NCBI GenBank assembly: GCA_900105225.1
Contig: LT629764.1
Coordinates: 2,292,001 to 2,356,000, forward strand
Reading direction: 5' to 3'
DNA from: Paenibacillaceae bacterium GAS479
GTDB taxonomy: Bacteria; Bacillota; Bacilli; Paenibacillales; Paenibacillaceae
Length of the DNA: 64,000 nt
The notes below the pieces were generated by a model. That model was not told where the DNA came from. It did not search any database and was given only the letters and a program-made list of their open reading frames with translations. Position numbers and translations under genes: made by a program. This document shows positions 6,936 through 15,141 of this stretch, one piece after another. How positions within the stretch are numbered: the stretch's first letter is position 1; every line of letters starts with the position of its first letter.

Positions 6936-8546
6936 TTATTTCACACGGAAAGTCCGCGGTCCGATTCGTTTAACCAACACACCAGCGACCAACAAGTAAA
7001 CAATCCACACAATGGCCGCCCCTATCGTCAGTGAAAGCAAGGTTGGCCGTAGGATGATCGGAATCCAGCAAGCGGCTGATACGAGCATCGTCGCGCCAAA
7101 AAAGAGCGGGTTTTTCGAGTTCATCTCCGTCGTGTAAGGCTGCAGGAGGTAGTACAGCGCAAGATGATTAGTCGAAAAGAGTAAGGACAGGATCAGGATG
7201 AACGCCCACAACAGCGGAAGCTCGTTTGTGGGTAGTGACATTCCTGCGGCAAATGCGACTAGAGTGGATGCAGCCGCTAATGCCGCTCCAGCGAGCAGGT
7301 TCATACCGGAGAGACGCAGCAGCCGTATGCGGAAATGCCGCCAAGCCGCCTCCCGATAGAAGCTGTAGCGCATCAGAGGCATATCACAGTTGTAGAATAA
7401 AGCCCGGCACAGCCGATCTCCAACCGTCAGTTGGAACATCAGAATCGGCAGGAATACCGCAGCTACGGCCAAGGACCAGTCCTCTGTCTCTAAGCCCAAA
7501 CTGGCCAGCACCACGCTGCCAACAGCGCCTGCCCCTCCGATGATGGCGAGCCTCGCCAAGAGCGGTTTGCGAATGAGTCGGCGATGTCGAGTAAAGAACA
7601 ATTCGTTCAAAAAATCATGTCCCTGGCGCCTCGAAGCTTTACCATTTTGCAAAACGACTGCTTCCGTATCAAAGTCGCCAGCCTTTGATTCGACATCTGC
7701 TTTTTGAGCGTCTGCAATCATCTTGCCCAGATTCAGCAGCGGATCATCGCGTTTGGTGGCGGCGTTGACGGCTCGTAAATACCACCTATAACGCAACAGG
7801 AGCACTGCCGCAGCCACCCCAAGCAACGTGACGGGAGCTACGACTGGCAGCGATACTAAAATACTGCCGTAAGCCGAAGTATTGCCGAGCAGAGCCGGGA
7901 CATATGCAGCGATACAGCTGGCGGCAATGCTAAGCCAGACAATAGCGTTATTTCTGATCAGCACGATTCCCGTGCGCTCGAACAGCTTAAGATGACCAAA
8001 CTCGCATACTAATCTCCACATCGTGATGCTAAGAGCGACTAACAGCGCTTCAAAGAGGGTACCGCCAAACAGCGGAATGAAGAACAAAAATGCGATCAGG
8101 AAAGATATAAAAAAGAGTACATAACGATAAGTCAAAATAGCCTTCATATATCGATCCGCCCGCACCCTCATCAACTTGACGGCGACATATTTATCCCGCT
8201 TCGGCTCCAGCACTCTTGCATTCCAGATACACCCCATAACGAAGCTAAGCGGCAGCAAAATGTTCAGAAACAAGGGAAGTGATTGATCCAGCGCGACATT
8301 TTCGGTCAGCCTGAGAACCGGTACAAGAACCATCAATCCAAGGTAAATGAACTTATTTGCGATGGCCCACAACAATCCCAGTATAAACACGGCTATGGAA
8401 GCTGCCTTTTTTAATCCAGCACGAGCATAGAGCGTGTCCGGCAGCAGCAGCTTCCCGATCCACGGTATACTGCGGATGTAATAGATGAGTCGATTCGCGA
8501 AGGAAGAGACCTGGATCGCGAGCAGGATACGATAGGTATTAACCAT
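6936..8546 (-). CDS. ABC-2-like exporter permease, multi-TM
   Basis: A 536-residue integral membrane protein with about 12 hydrophobic segments and a central charged cytoplasmic stretch (about 265-320). No close family was recognised beyond ABC-2-like permeases. Its start overlaps the stop of the ATPase gene (ATG at 8544-8546 within ATGGTTAA), a classic sign of translational coupling, so it is the membrane partner of that ATPase. AAGG lies 8 nt upstream of this ATG; the ATG at 8555 has no space for a ribosome site. The substrate is unknown; drug, peptide or lipid export are all possible. Confidence 0.8.
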   Translation of the reverse strand: MVNTYRILLAIQVSSFANRLIYYIRSIPWIGKLLLPDTLYARAGLKKAASIAVFILGLLWAIANKFIYLGLMVLVPVLRLTENVALDQSLPLFLNILLPLSFVMGCIWNARVLEPKRDKYVAVKLMRVRADRYMKAILTYRYVLFFISFLIAFLFFIPLFGGTLFEALLVALSITMWRLVCEFGHLKLFERTGIVLIRNNAIVWLSIAASCIAAYVPALLGNTSAYGSILVSLPVVAPVTLLGVAAAVLLLRYRWYLRAVNAATKRDDPLLNLGKMIADAQKADVESKAGDFDTEAVVLQNGKASRRQGHDFLNELFFTRHRRLIRKPLLARLAIIGGAGAVGSVVLASLGLETEDWSLAVAAVFLPILMFQLTVGDRLCRALFYNCDMPLMRYSFYREAAWRHFRIRLLRLSGMNLLAGAALAAASTLVAFAAGMSLPTNELPLLWAFILILSLLFSTNHLALYYLLQPYTTEMNSKNPLFFGATMLVSAACWIPIILRPTLLSLTIGAAIVWIVYLLVAGVLVKRIGPRTFRVK

Positions 8547-9246
8547 GCGGCTCATCCTTCAGCAGTTCAATAACGGAGCTTTCGAAGTCTGGGCTATGCA
8601 GCAGCTCCGACGGTACGGAGGAGAGCAGTCCGTTGTTCAACACGACCAGTTCGTCGCACAGATCAGTCGCTAGCTGCAGAATATGTGTGGAGAAAATAAG
8701 AATATGATCCTTTTTCATCTCCCGAAGCATGTTCTTCATCTCCAGCGCGACGATGACGTCGAACGAGGTCAGCGGCTCGTCAAGCAGGATGACCGGGGGT
8801 TTCGTGATGAGAAACAGCAGCATTTGCAGCTTATTTTTCATTCCATGTGAGTAGCCTTTAATGAGCCGATGGCGGTCCTGTTCGTTGATGCGCATCCGAT
8901 CGAACCAGGCATTAATACCTGACTCCGGTTGCTGCATATCCGGGTTCGCCTCCAGGAAAAACTTAACGAACTCATACCCGGTCAGGAATTCCGGCAAGAT
9001 AGGAAGCGAATAGACGTATCCGATATCCGAATCTTGCAGCTCTTGCAGCTTCCCCTCATCTTCTAGAAAAGCATTTCCGTCATCCATTTCAGTCTCACCG
9101 CTCAAGCAGTTAAAAAGCGTCGTTTTCCCCGCACCATTGCGGCCAAGCAGACCGTAGATCTTACCTTTTTCGAATTGATAGGTAGCGCCTTTAAGCACCT
9201 TTTTGTTATCGAATTTTTTAACAATTCCATCTAATGTTAGATGCAA
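8539..9246 (-). CDS. ABC transporter ATP-binding protein
   Basis: About 235 residues with Walker A GLLGRNGAGKTTLFN, a signature region GYSHGMKNKLQML (a variant of LSGGQ), Walker B PPVILLDEPLTSFD and the switch His in STHILQ. Conserved features are those of exporter ATPases of the CcmA/YxlF type. The start is set at TTG 9246, where GGGAGG lies 7 nt upstream and the protein begins MHLTLDGIVKKF; a longer frame to 9402 adds ~50 residues without domain similarity. It is first gene of a two-gene exporter operon. Confidence 0.9.
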   Translation of the reverse strand: MHLTLDGIVKKFDNKKVLKGATYQFEKGKIYGLLGRNGAGKTTLFNCLSGETEMDDGNAFLEDEGKLQELQDSDIGYVYSLPILPEFLTGYEFVKFFLEANPDMQQPESGINAWFDRMRINEQDRHRLIKGYSHGMKNKLQMLLFLITKPPVILLDEPLTSFDVIVALEMKNMLREMKKDHILIFSTHILQLATDLCDELVVLNNGLLSSVPSELLHSPDFESSVIELLKDEPHG

Positions 9247-9449
9247 GTGTCTTCCTCCCTCAAGCGGTTTTCCAAATGCAGATCGTTCTTTTACGCAAAA
9301 TACCAGGAAATGGTTTCGTGAGAGGGGCTTGATGTCAGACAGAAAAGGACATGGCGCTGGGTGCCATGTCCTGATCATCTGCTTAGATATGGTTAAAACC
9401 ATGCTGGGAAATCGGCTAAAAACCGAGCTGGGCAGCTGCTTACTCTAGC

Positions 9450-9755
9450 TTAAGCAATAATTCCTCTAGCACGCATTTGGTGCTCTACATGCTCGTTGAT
9501 CGGGTAGTAACCTTTCTCTAGCAGCTCTTTGATGTACATCTGGTTGTAAATAAAAGAAAAGATAAGACCGGGAACCCATAGTCCGATGCCCCATGTAAAA
9601 AGCCCTGCCGCCAACCCAGCCACAAACATAATGGCGGCCCATTTCAAATCTCCTCTGAACAAAGCTGGGAAAAAACCGAAGAAAAAGGTTGTCCAGCTAA
9701 ACCCAAGCTTCACTTCTTTCAATCCGCCGGCAGCATTAATTAATTGAACATGCAC
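9450..9755 (-). CDS. Small membrane protein (DUF2628/HrgC-like)
   Basis: A 101-residue protein. The start VQLINAAGGLKEVKLGFSWT is followed by TFFFGFFPALFRGDLKWA, a pattern I recognise from DUF2628/HrgC-like small membrane proteins, then a helix around 40-68 and the tail YIKELLEKGYYPINEHVE. Function is unknown. The GTG start at 9755 has a GGATGGCAGG tract just upstream. It lies between the exporter operon and a copy of the 190-bp repeat. Confidence 0.75.
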   Translation of the reverse strand: MHVQLINAAGGLKEVKLGFSWTTFFFGFFPALFRGDLKWAAIMFVAGLAAGLFTWGIGLWVPGLIFSFIYNQMYIKELLEKGYYPINEHVEHQMRARGIIA

Positions 9756-9891
9756 CCTGCCATCCCCCTCGATTCATAATTCCTATGATTGTCTTTGTCT
9801 TCATAGGGCTATAGAATCATTTTTCGTCATTTCCTTTGAATTTTTTGAGTAAAATGGATTAATTTATCTGCTTCGACACTACCATTCGTGC

Positions 9892-10079
9892 GCTAACGGA
9901 ACTGAAAGAGCTTATTCCCCTTCAAATCAGGGATGCGGACTATCTAAAGGAACTGAGAAGTGTTATTTGAGTCAAAAATGATGATTTTACCGTGACATCC
10001 CTCAATAGCGTCTCTCAGATCCGTTACGCTTCGAAAACACTCGATTTTGCTGAAATAAGGCTTCTCAGTTTCGTTACGA
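9892..10079. repeat. 190-bp palindromic intergenic repeat, copy 2
   Basis: This has the same four-unit layout as the copy at 6028-6215 and the same orientation: units near 9893 and 9946 forward, near 10012 and 10061 reversed. The centre again carries AAAATGATGATTTTA and CCCTCAATAGCGTCTCT. It occupies most of the 470-bp gap between the gene ending 9450-9755 and the GH16 terminator. Confidence 0.85.
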
Positions 10080-10114
10080 TCCTACCCTTCCATTCACTCT
10101 AGAGCATAACGAGC

Positions 10115-10146
10115 CAAAAAAGCCGGGCGCAGATGCGCCCGGCTTA
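10115..10146 (-). terminator. Terminator of the GH16 gene and glycan locus
   Basis: AAGCCGGGCGC, loop ATCT, GCGCCCGGCTT, followed by T6 on the minus strand. It lies about 80 bp past the GH16 stop and closes the run of minus-strand glycan genes. Confidence 0.88.
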
Positions 10147-10227
10147 GCCGATAGATATGAAGGAATTTGACTACAAAACGACAGCAATAAAGCTGCTCGC
10201 AGATCAAGGCTTTGATCAAAGCTCAGA

Positions 10228-12810
10228 TCACGGAACCTCCACCAAAGTCAGCTGATCCGCATAACCGTTCCCCGCCTGATCCTTATAAAAGGAAGTATAC
10301 ACGCTGACGGTATTGGAGCTGGCTGTAAACTGAATCCACGCCTGAGTATAAGCTGTTCCGCTGATTCCGGCTTCCTTGTTCGTGTTGCCCTGACTATTCG
10401 TCACATTGGACATGCTGCCCGTCAGGCCCAGATAAGTCCATGATGCGGCATTCGAATTTTTGAGATTACCCGATAACCTATACTTGCGTCCTGATGTGAC
10501 CGCGATGTTTTGCTGCTCTGCTCGGGACGTAACTGGATTCGAAGCAAGCACCATTTCGCCTCCTGTCACGCTCGCACTGCCCCCGGTTCCAGTCCATCCA
10601 TTCATTCCGCCTGAGAAATCTCCATTCGCCAGAAGATTCGGTCCCGGAGTCGGCGTCACGCTCGGGGTTGGTGTTGGCGTCACACTTGGCGTTGGCGTGG
10701 TACCCGGTGTTGGTGTTGGCGTCACACCTGGCGTTGGCGTGGTACCCGGTGTTGGTGTTGGCGTCACACTTGGCGTTGGCGTGGTACTCGGTGTCGGTGT
10801 TGGCGTCACACCTGGCGTGGGAGTCGGTGCACCTCCACCACATGGAGACGAGCAGTATTCAGGATACTCTTCCCAAGCTGCGAAGCCATCCATCGGATAA
10901 GATTCAGACTGAACGACAGCGCCGCCGGTTGAATAAGGCTTGATGCTCACGTAGTCGATCAGCAATTGGGAAGTAGAGAAGTTAGCCGTTCCCGCCCAGT
11001 TCCGAGGGAACCAATAACCGAGCCACAGGCGTCCTGGTTTATTCGGAACGTAGTTTGCCCCCGTTGCAGTCCACTTTAGCTCACCGTCCAAATAAAATTT
11101 CACGCTTGGGAGAACATTTCTTGCTGTATCTCCCGTCTCCCAGATGAACTTGAATGTATGCCATCCGCCGTCTGTAATCGCAACATTCTCACCCAAATCC
11201 GTAAAGTTGGCATGGTATTCCTGCGGGCTTTCCCGCTCCCCTTGCCAGGTGTTGAACAGCGCCTTCTCGAACGTCATGCCCGTGTGCGGCGGCCCCGGAC
11301 GTCCGGGAAGCTCGATATCGATCTCATGATTGCTTGCCCAATAATCCCCGGTGCCATTATTGGCAACGTACTCTGGGGAGCCTTCATCGAATTCTTGATA
11401 ATGGAACGTCCAGATCGCTGGAACCGCTCCATGAGGCGAGCCGTTGTTCACATTCGGCACCTTCATCCGAACCTCGTATTCGCCCGAGCCAAAATATCGC
11501 GAGGTCGCGATGGCCGCCCCGACCCTTTTGCCGTCCTTGCGCTGCGCACCGGTACGGTTGATACCAAGGGGCAGTCCGTTGTAGTAGTTTCCGTGCGCTT
11601 CAAGCGCCAAATTGCCCTGCCCATCCAATTTTACATTGTCGGGATGAACTCCGCCGTTGAAGCTTTGTCCGGTCAGGCCATTGCCAAGCTGCCCTCCCCA
11701 ATTCTTTTTGGCAACGAGCCAATCACCGGGGTTAAGCGTTGTTCCATTGAAATCATCACGCCATACACCTCCAGCAGACGGGTTGCGCTGATTAATTTCC
11801 GCCCCAGTCATAGGACGAAAATCCATCGACTCCCAACCGTCATCGGGAAAAGTTTCCGGCATCCAAGTATCTCCCGGCTCGTTGTAAGGAGTGAACTCGA
11901 ACCAGTCCACTTCCATCTGTTTCACATCAAAGCTTGGAGGTCCGCCTGCCCAGGTGTTCGGAAACCACACGCCAAGCCATAACCTTCCCGCATTAGTAGG
12001 AATAAAGTTCGTGTTCGTTGCTACTTTGACATTATCAATGTAATAATCGACGCGCGCTGCTTCCGTTGGACTGCCGGTATGCCACTCGAAGCTGAAGTCA
12101 TGGAATTGTCCATCGGCCACATTGACTGGCAAGTTGCCATACGTTGTTTGGTACTCGCCTTCATTTTCTCCGGTGAAGGTGTTGAACAGCGCTTTTTGAA
12201 AAGATTGCCCCGTATGAGCAGCGCCCGGACGACCCGGCAGCTCAATGTCGATCTCGTGATTATAAGCATAATAATCCGCGGTAGGCGACACGAGCCCCGC
12301 ATTCACGGCACGCTGGAATTCAGGATCACCGGGGTAATACTCCTGATAGTTAAACGTCCACATTGTGGAGGCGACGCCCATATTACCGATGACCTTCGCA
12401 CGCATCGTGTATTTGCCAGAGCCGAGATACTCACGAGAAGCGATGGCAGCTCCGACCCGCTGTTTGCCGCCTTGCTTAACACCACCGGGAGCCGAGCCGT
12501 CTCTCTTTAGGCCAAGAACATCGCCAGTATAGCTGTCGCCATGGGCTTCCAAAATGAGCTTACCACCAGACAGCTTGACGTTCTCCGGCACAACTCCGTT
12601 GTTATCGCCTCCCCATTGTTTAGCCGCGATGAGCCATTTGGTCGAGTCTAGCTCCGTGCCATTAAAGTCCTCCCTGAACGTACCTGAACCGTTGTGGCCG
12701 TACCAATCAAAAGCTTCCGCCTTTGGCATCGGAACCGCCGCCTGAGAAACCGTTGTTACCAGCAACAGGGCAGAAGCAGCAAGCAAACCATGTTTCCAAC
12801 CGATCCTCAT
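10228..12810 (-). CDS. Secreted protein with two tandem GH16-like domains, Pro-Thr linker and C-terminal CBM
   Basis: An 860-residue exported protein. It has a Sec signal peptide (about 1-24, ending SQAA), GH16-like domain 1 (about 40-315), GH16-like domain 2 (about 345-635), a linker of TPTPG/TPTPS repeats (about 660-725) and a C-terminal carbohydrate-binding-like domain (about 727-860, starting [17 protein letters not shown]). Each GH16 copy keeps the catalytic E-x-D-x-E motif in [13 protein letters not shown], at E186/D188/E190 and E496/D498/E500, so both may be active. GH16 enzymes cut beta-1,3/1,4-glucans or galactans from inside; the exact substrate is not readable. It follows the GH20 gene on the same strand, and AAGGTGG precedes its ATG. 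Confidence 0.88.
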   Translation of the reverse strand: MRIGWKHGLLAASALLLVTTVSQAAVPMPKAEAFDWYGHNGSGTFREDFNGTELDSTKWLIAAKQWGGDNNGVVPENVKLSGGKLILEAHGDSYTGDVLGLKRDGSAPGGVKQGGKQRVGAAIASREYLGSGKYTMRAKVIGNMGVASTMWTFNYQEYYPGDPEFQRAVNAGLVSPTADYYAYNHEIDIELPGRPGAAHTGQSFQKALFNTFTGENEGEYQTTYGNLPVNVADGQFHDFSFEWHTGSPTEAARVDYYIDNVKVATNTNFIPTNAGRLWLGVWFPNTWAGGPPSFDVKQMEVDWFEFTPYNEPGDTWMPETFPDDGWESMDFRPMTGAEINQRNPSAGGVWRDDFNGTTLNPGDWLVAKKNWGGQLGNGLTGQSFNGGVHPDNVKLDGQGNLALEAHGNYYNGLPLGINRTGAQRKDGKRVGAAIATSRYFGSGEYEVRMKVPNVNNGSPHGAVPAIWTFHYQEFDEGSPEYVANNGTGDYWASNHEIDIELPGRPGPPHTGMTFEKALFNTWQGERESPQEYHANFTDLGENVAITDGGWHTFKFIWETGDTARNVLPSVKFYLDGELKWTATGANYVPNKPGRLWLGYWFPRNWAGTANFSTSQLLIDYVSIKPYSTGGAVVQSESYPMDGFAAWEEYPEYCSSPCGGGAPTPTPGVTPTPTPSTTPTPSVTPTPTPGTTPTPGVTPTPTPGTTPTPSVTPTPTPSVTPTPGPNLLANGDFSGGMNGWTGTGGSASVTGGEMVLASNPVTSRAEQQNIAVTSGRKYRLSGNLKNSNAASWTYLGLTGSMSNVTNSQGNTNKEAGISGTAYTQAWIQFTASSNTVSVYTSFYKDQAGNGYADQLTLVEVP

Positions 12811-12833
12811 TGTTCCACCTTCCCTATTTAGAA

Positions 12834-12851
12834 TTGAAGCGCGGGCTTCAA
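12834..12851 (-). promoter_or_regulatory. Small perfect stem-loop upstream of the GH16 gene
   Basis: TTGAAGC, loop GCGG, GCTTCAA in the 129-bp gap between the GH20 stop and the GH16 start. It lacks a T-run on the minus strand, so an mRNA-processing or stability element is more likely than a terminator. Confidence 0.4.
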
Positions 12852-12939
12852 CCCCACTATTTCATTCCTTTATACAGGGCACAAGGTAGGCAAGACCTAC
12901 AATGAGGATAATGATACATATTCAGAAAATTGAGACAAA

Positions 12940-15141
12940 TTAAAAAGCGTAGTCCCGTCCCAATGTCCGGCTCAGCAGCCTGATTCTTGCTTTGTAAGCA
13001 TGCAGCTTGCTTTCGACAAGCTCTTCCGCCTCAGCCTGAGGCATAAAAGCACTGCAATAAGCTAACGCCCGCTCTTCCCAACGAACGGCCTGATCGGCTG
13101 CTTTGCAGAGCCCGTTCCAGTCCCGCTGCACCATATAATCCCGATCCGTCGGCCCCTTATCCAGTTGCCCGTACATTCGCCATTCGTTTTGCCGCAGTCC
13201 GCTTTCGAGCGCCAGTAGAGAATCCTCGTATAACGCCGAAAGCAGCAGCCCTTCTGCATATCGCCCCAAGGCATCAGCTCGCCCCGTGAAAGGTTCGAGC
13301 TTCCTCACAGACGCCTGGTAATAGGCTCTTTTGCGCCCCATATTGCTTTCTTCCCGGGCATCCCAAGCGGCTTGCATCCAGTCCATCGCTTGAGCGATGT
13401 CGGCGTCTCCTTCCAAAAAAACGCTCCGGAACAAACGCTCGAAATCTTCCATGGATGGATTCCAGCTGTATGCCGCTTGTGCGACAGTTGGATACCATCC
13501 CGTCTCCCAATGTTCGATTGGCGGAGAGAGAGAATAGAACCGGGTCCATGCCGAAGCAATCGTACCCGTCATGCCGCGCTTGGCCGCATGCCCCGCCCAA
13601 AACTTCACATTCGCCACCCGGTCCGCCGGATAAGCCGACCATTGATTGATGAAGTCTGCTCCGCGAGCACAGGAAACCCCAATCACCTCGTACCCCTGTT
13701 CCATATAATGCCAAACCCAAGGCACAGCCGATCCGCCGAAGTCGGGATACTGCCCTTCATCCCAATACTGCCGCACGACCGCCTGGTCTTCTTCCGGCAG
13801 CCCCTCCAAGTTCGGTCCCGCAGGCACTGCGCCAGGATCTCGATCCTCCCAATTTTGCGAAGAGTAATACCCGCCGCCATACCAGAACCAACTGCTTGGC
13901 TCACCGAACTCGTAATAACTCCAGGAGCAGATTGCCGTGCCTTTCGGCAGCTCGATTACCCGTTCAATACACCGCTCCAGATGGAACATATCGTCCCAGA
14001 CGACCGGCTTTTTTCCAATCGATAATACGTATTCCGCAACCTTGCTGACATACTCCAAGTATAGATCCGCCTTACTTCCGGCTCCCATCCGCTCACGACA
14101 ACGCTCGCAGCGCCCCAGCGCCAGCGTCTCGTCCGCTCCGATGTGCATGTAGACTGCATCCCGATGCGCGGCCGCTATCTCATCGATCATCTCGGTCACA
14201 AGCGCGAACGTTTCCGGCATTACAGGACAAAATTGCGACAGCAGTCCATCCTCGGACAAATGCTCATATCGCTCATGCTTCAAAATATAGTCCACATGCC
14301 CAAGACACTGCACAATCGGGATCATTTCCATCCCGTAGCGCCTCGCATGTACGAGCAGCACATCCCTGTCCCCGGCGCTTAAGCCTCCAGGCTTATGAAT
14401 GTCGGGCAACCCCACGAACTCGAACTGGTCTTCGTATTCCACGAGCAGCGTGTTGATTTTGAAGGAAGCCAGCCGCTCAATGGCACCGAGCATATACTCC
14501 AGATTTGGAACAGAACCCTTCAGGTCAAAATGAAATCCGCGCAGCTCCAGCTCCGGAGCATCGTTTACGACAAGACCAGGAATGACATCGCCTTGATGGG
14601 CATGCAGCCATTGCCCCAGCGTGAACCAGCCGTATAAGGCTCCCCGGTACCCGGATGCCTCGATGCGGATGCCGCTGCTATCAATTCGCAGCTGATAGGC
14701 CTCGGGCGAAAGGTTTCTTTCAGGCTCAGGCCTAGCCTGAGGCGAAAACCTTCCGACGGCTTCAAGCTGGGCCTCCGCCTCGTCAACCGTCTGCCCGCTC
14801 TCATCGACGTCGCTGCTATTAACCTGCTCTGTATCTTCATCGCCGACTCTATCAACCCGCTCTGCATTTCCCTCGTCGACGGAACTTATATGAATCTGCC
14901 ATTCATCTTCCGCGCCGATGCGAATGTCCATCCCCCCGCCGAACCGTGCCCTCCACTCTTGAGATATAACCTCCCCGAGCCATGCCAGCGCCGGGTTTAC
15001 GCACACCTCCAGTCGCTTACCGGCTGGCTTCCAGACCCCATCCAGCCTGCGAGCAACCTTCGGCATCGGCAATAAAGGAAGCTTTTGCTCATCCCGTTTT
15101 TGCTCATCCCGTTTCTGCTCATCCCATCCAGTTGTGCTCAA
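12940..15141 (-). CDS. GH20 beta-N-acetylhexosaminidase
   Basis: A 733-residue enzyme without a signal peptide, so probably cytoplasmic. An N-terminal GH20b-like domain (to about 210) is interrupted by a very acidic insert (about 70-125), followed by the TIM barrel. The barrel carries the GH20 motif HIGADE, with D337-E338 as the catalytic pair, plus the strand motifs EMIPIVQCLGH and KPVVWDDM. GH20 enzymes release terminal GlcNAc or GalNAc by substrate-assisted catalysis. The N-terminus holds three copies of (R)DEQK. The start is TTG at 15141, 22 bp inside the end of the AraC gene, so translation is coupled. It probably trims oligosaccharides imported by the adjacent ABC system. Confidence 0.9.
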   Translation of the reverse strand: MSTTGWDEQKRDEQKRDEQKLPLLPMPKVARRLDGVWKPAGKRLEVCVNPALAWLGEVISQEWRARFGGGMDIRIGAEDEWQIHISSVDEGNAERVDRVGDEDTEQVNSSDVDESGQTVDEAEAQLEAVGRFSPQARPEPERNLSPEAYQLRIDSSGIRIEASGYRGALYGWFTLGQWLHAHQGDVIPGLVVNDAPELELRGFHFDLKGSVPNLEYMLGAIERLASFKINTLLVEYEDQFEFVGLPDIHKPGGLSAGDRDVLLVHARRYGMEMIPIVQCLGHVDYILKHERYEHLSEDGLLSQFCPVMPETFALVTEMIDEIAAAHRDAVYMHIGADETLALGRCERCRERMGAGSKADLYLEYVSKVAEYVLSIGKKPVVWDDMFHLERCIERVIELPKGTAICSWSYYEFGEPSSWFWYGGGYYSSQNWEDRDPGAVPAGPNLEGLPEEDQAVVRQYWDEGQYPDFGGSAVPWVWHYMEQGYEVIGVSCARGADFINQWSAYPADRVANVKFWAGHAAKRGMTGTIASAWTRFYSLSPPIEHWETGWYPTVAQAAYSWNPSMEDFERLFRSVFLEGDADIAQAMDWMQAAWDAREESNMGRKRAYYQASVRKLEPFTGRADALGRYAEGLLLSALYEDSLLALESGLRQNEWRMYGQLDKGPTDRDYMVQRDWNGLCKAADQAVRWEERALAYCSAFMPQAEAEELVESKLHAYKARIRLLSRTLGRDYAF

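Noticed and set aside
8539-9402. The longer 287-codon start for the ABC ATPase gene
   Set aside because: The added ~50 residues match no ABC domain, and GGGAGG fits the TTG at 9246 instead.
10650-10830. Tandem repeats of about 30 bp that could suggest a CRISPR array or VNTR
   Set aside because: They are in frame and encode the TPTPG/TPTPS linker of the GH16 protein; the units have no unique spacers. The same applies to the linker at 42300-42410 in the GH87 gene.
11158-11982. A 274-codon plus-strand frame inside the GH16 gene
   Set aside because: It lies antisense to a well-supported secreted enzyme, has no ribosome site and a composition typical of GC-skewed shadow frames.
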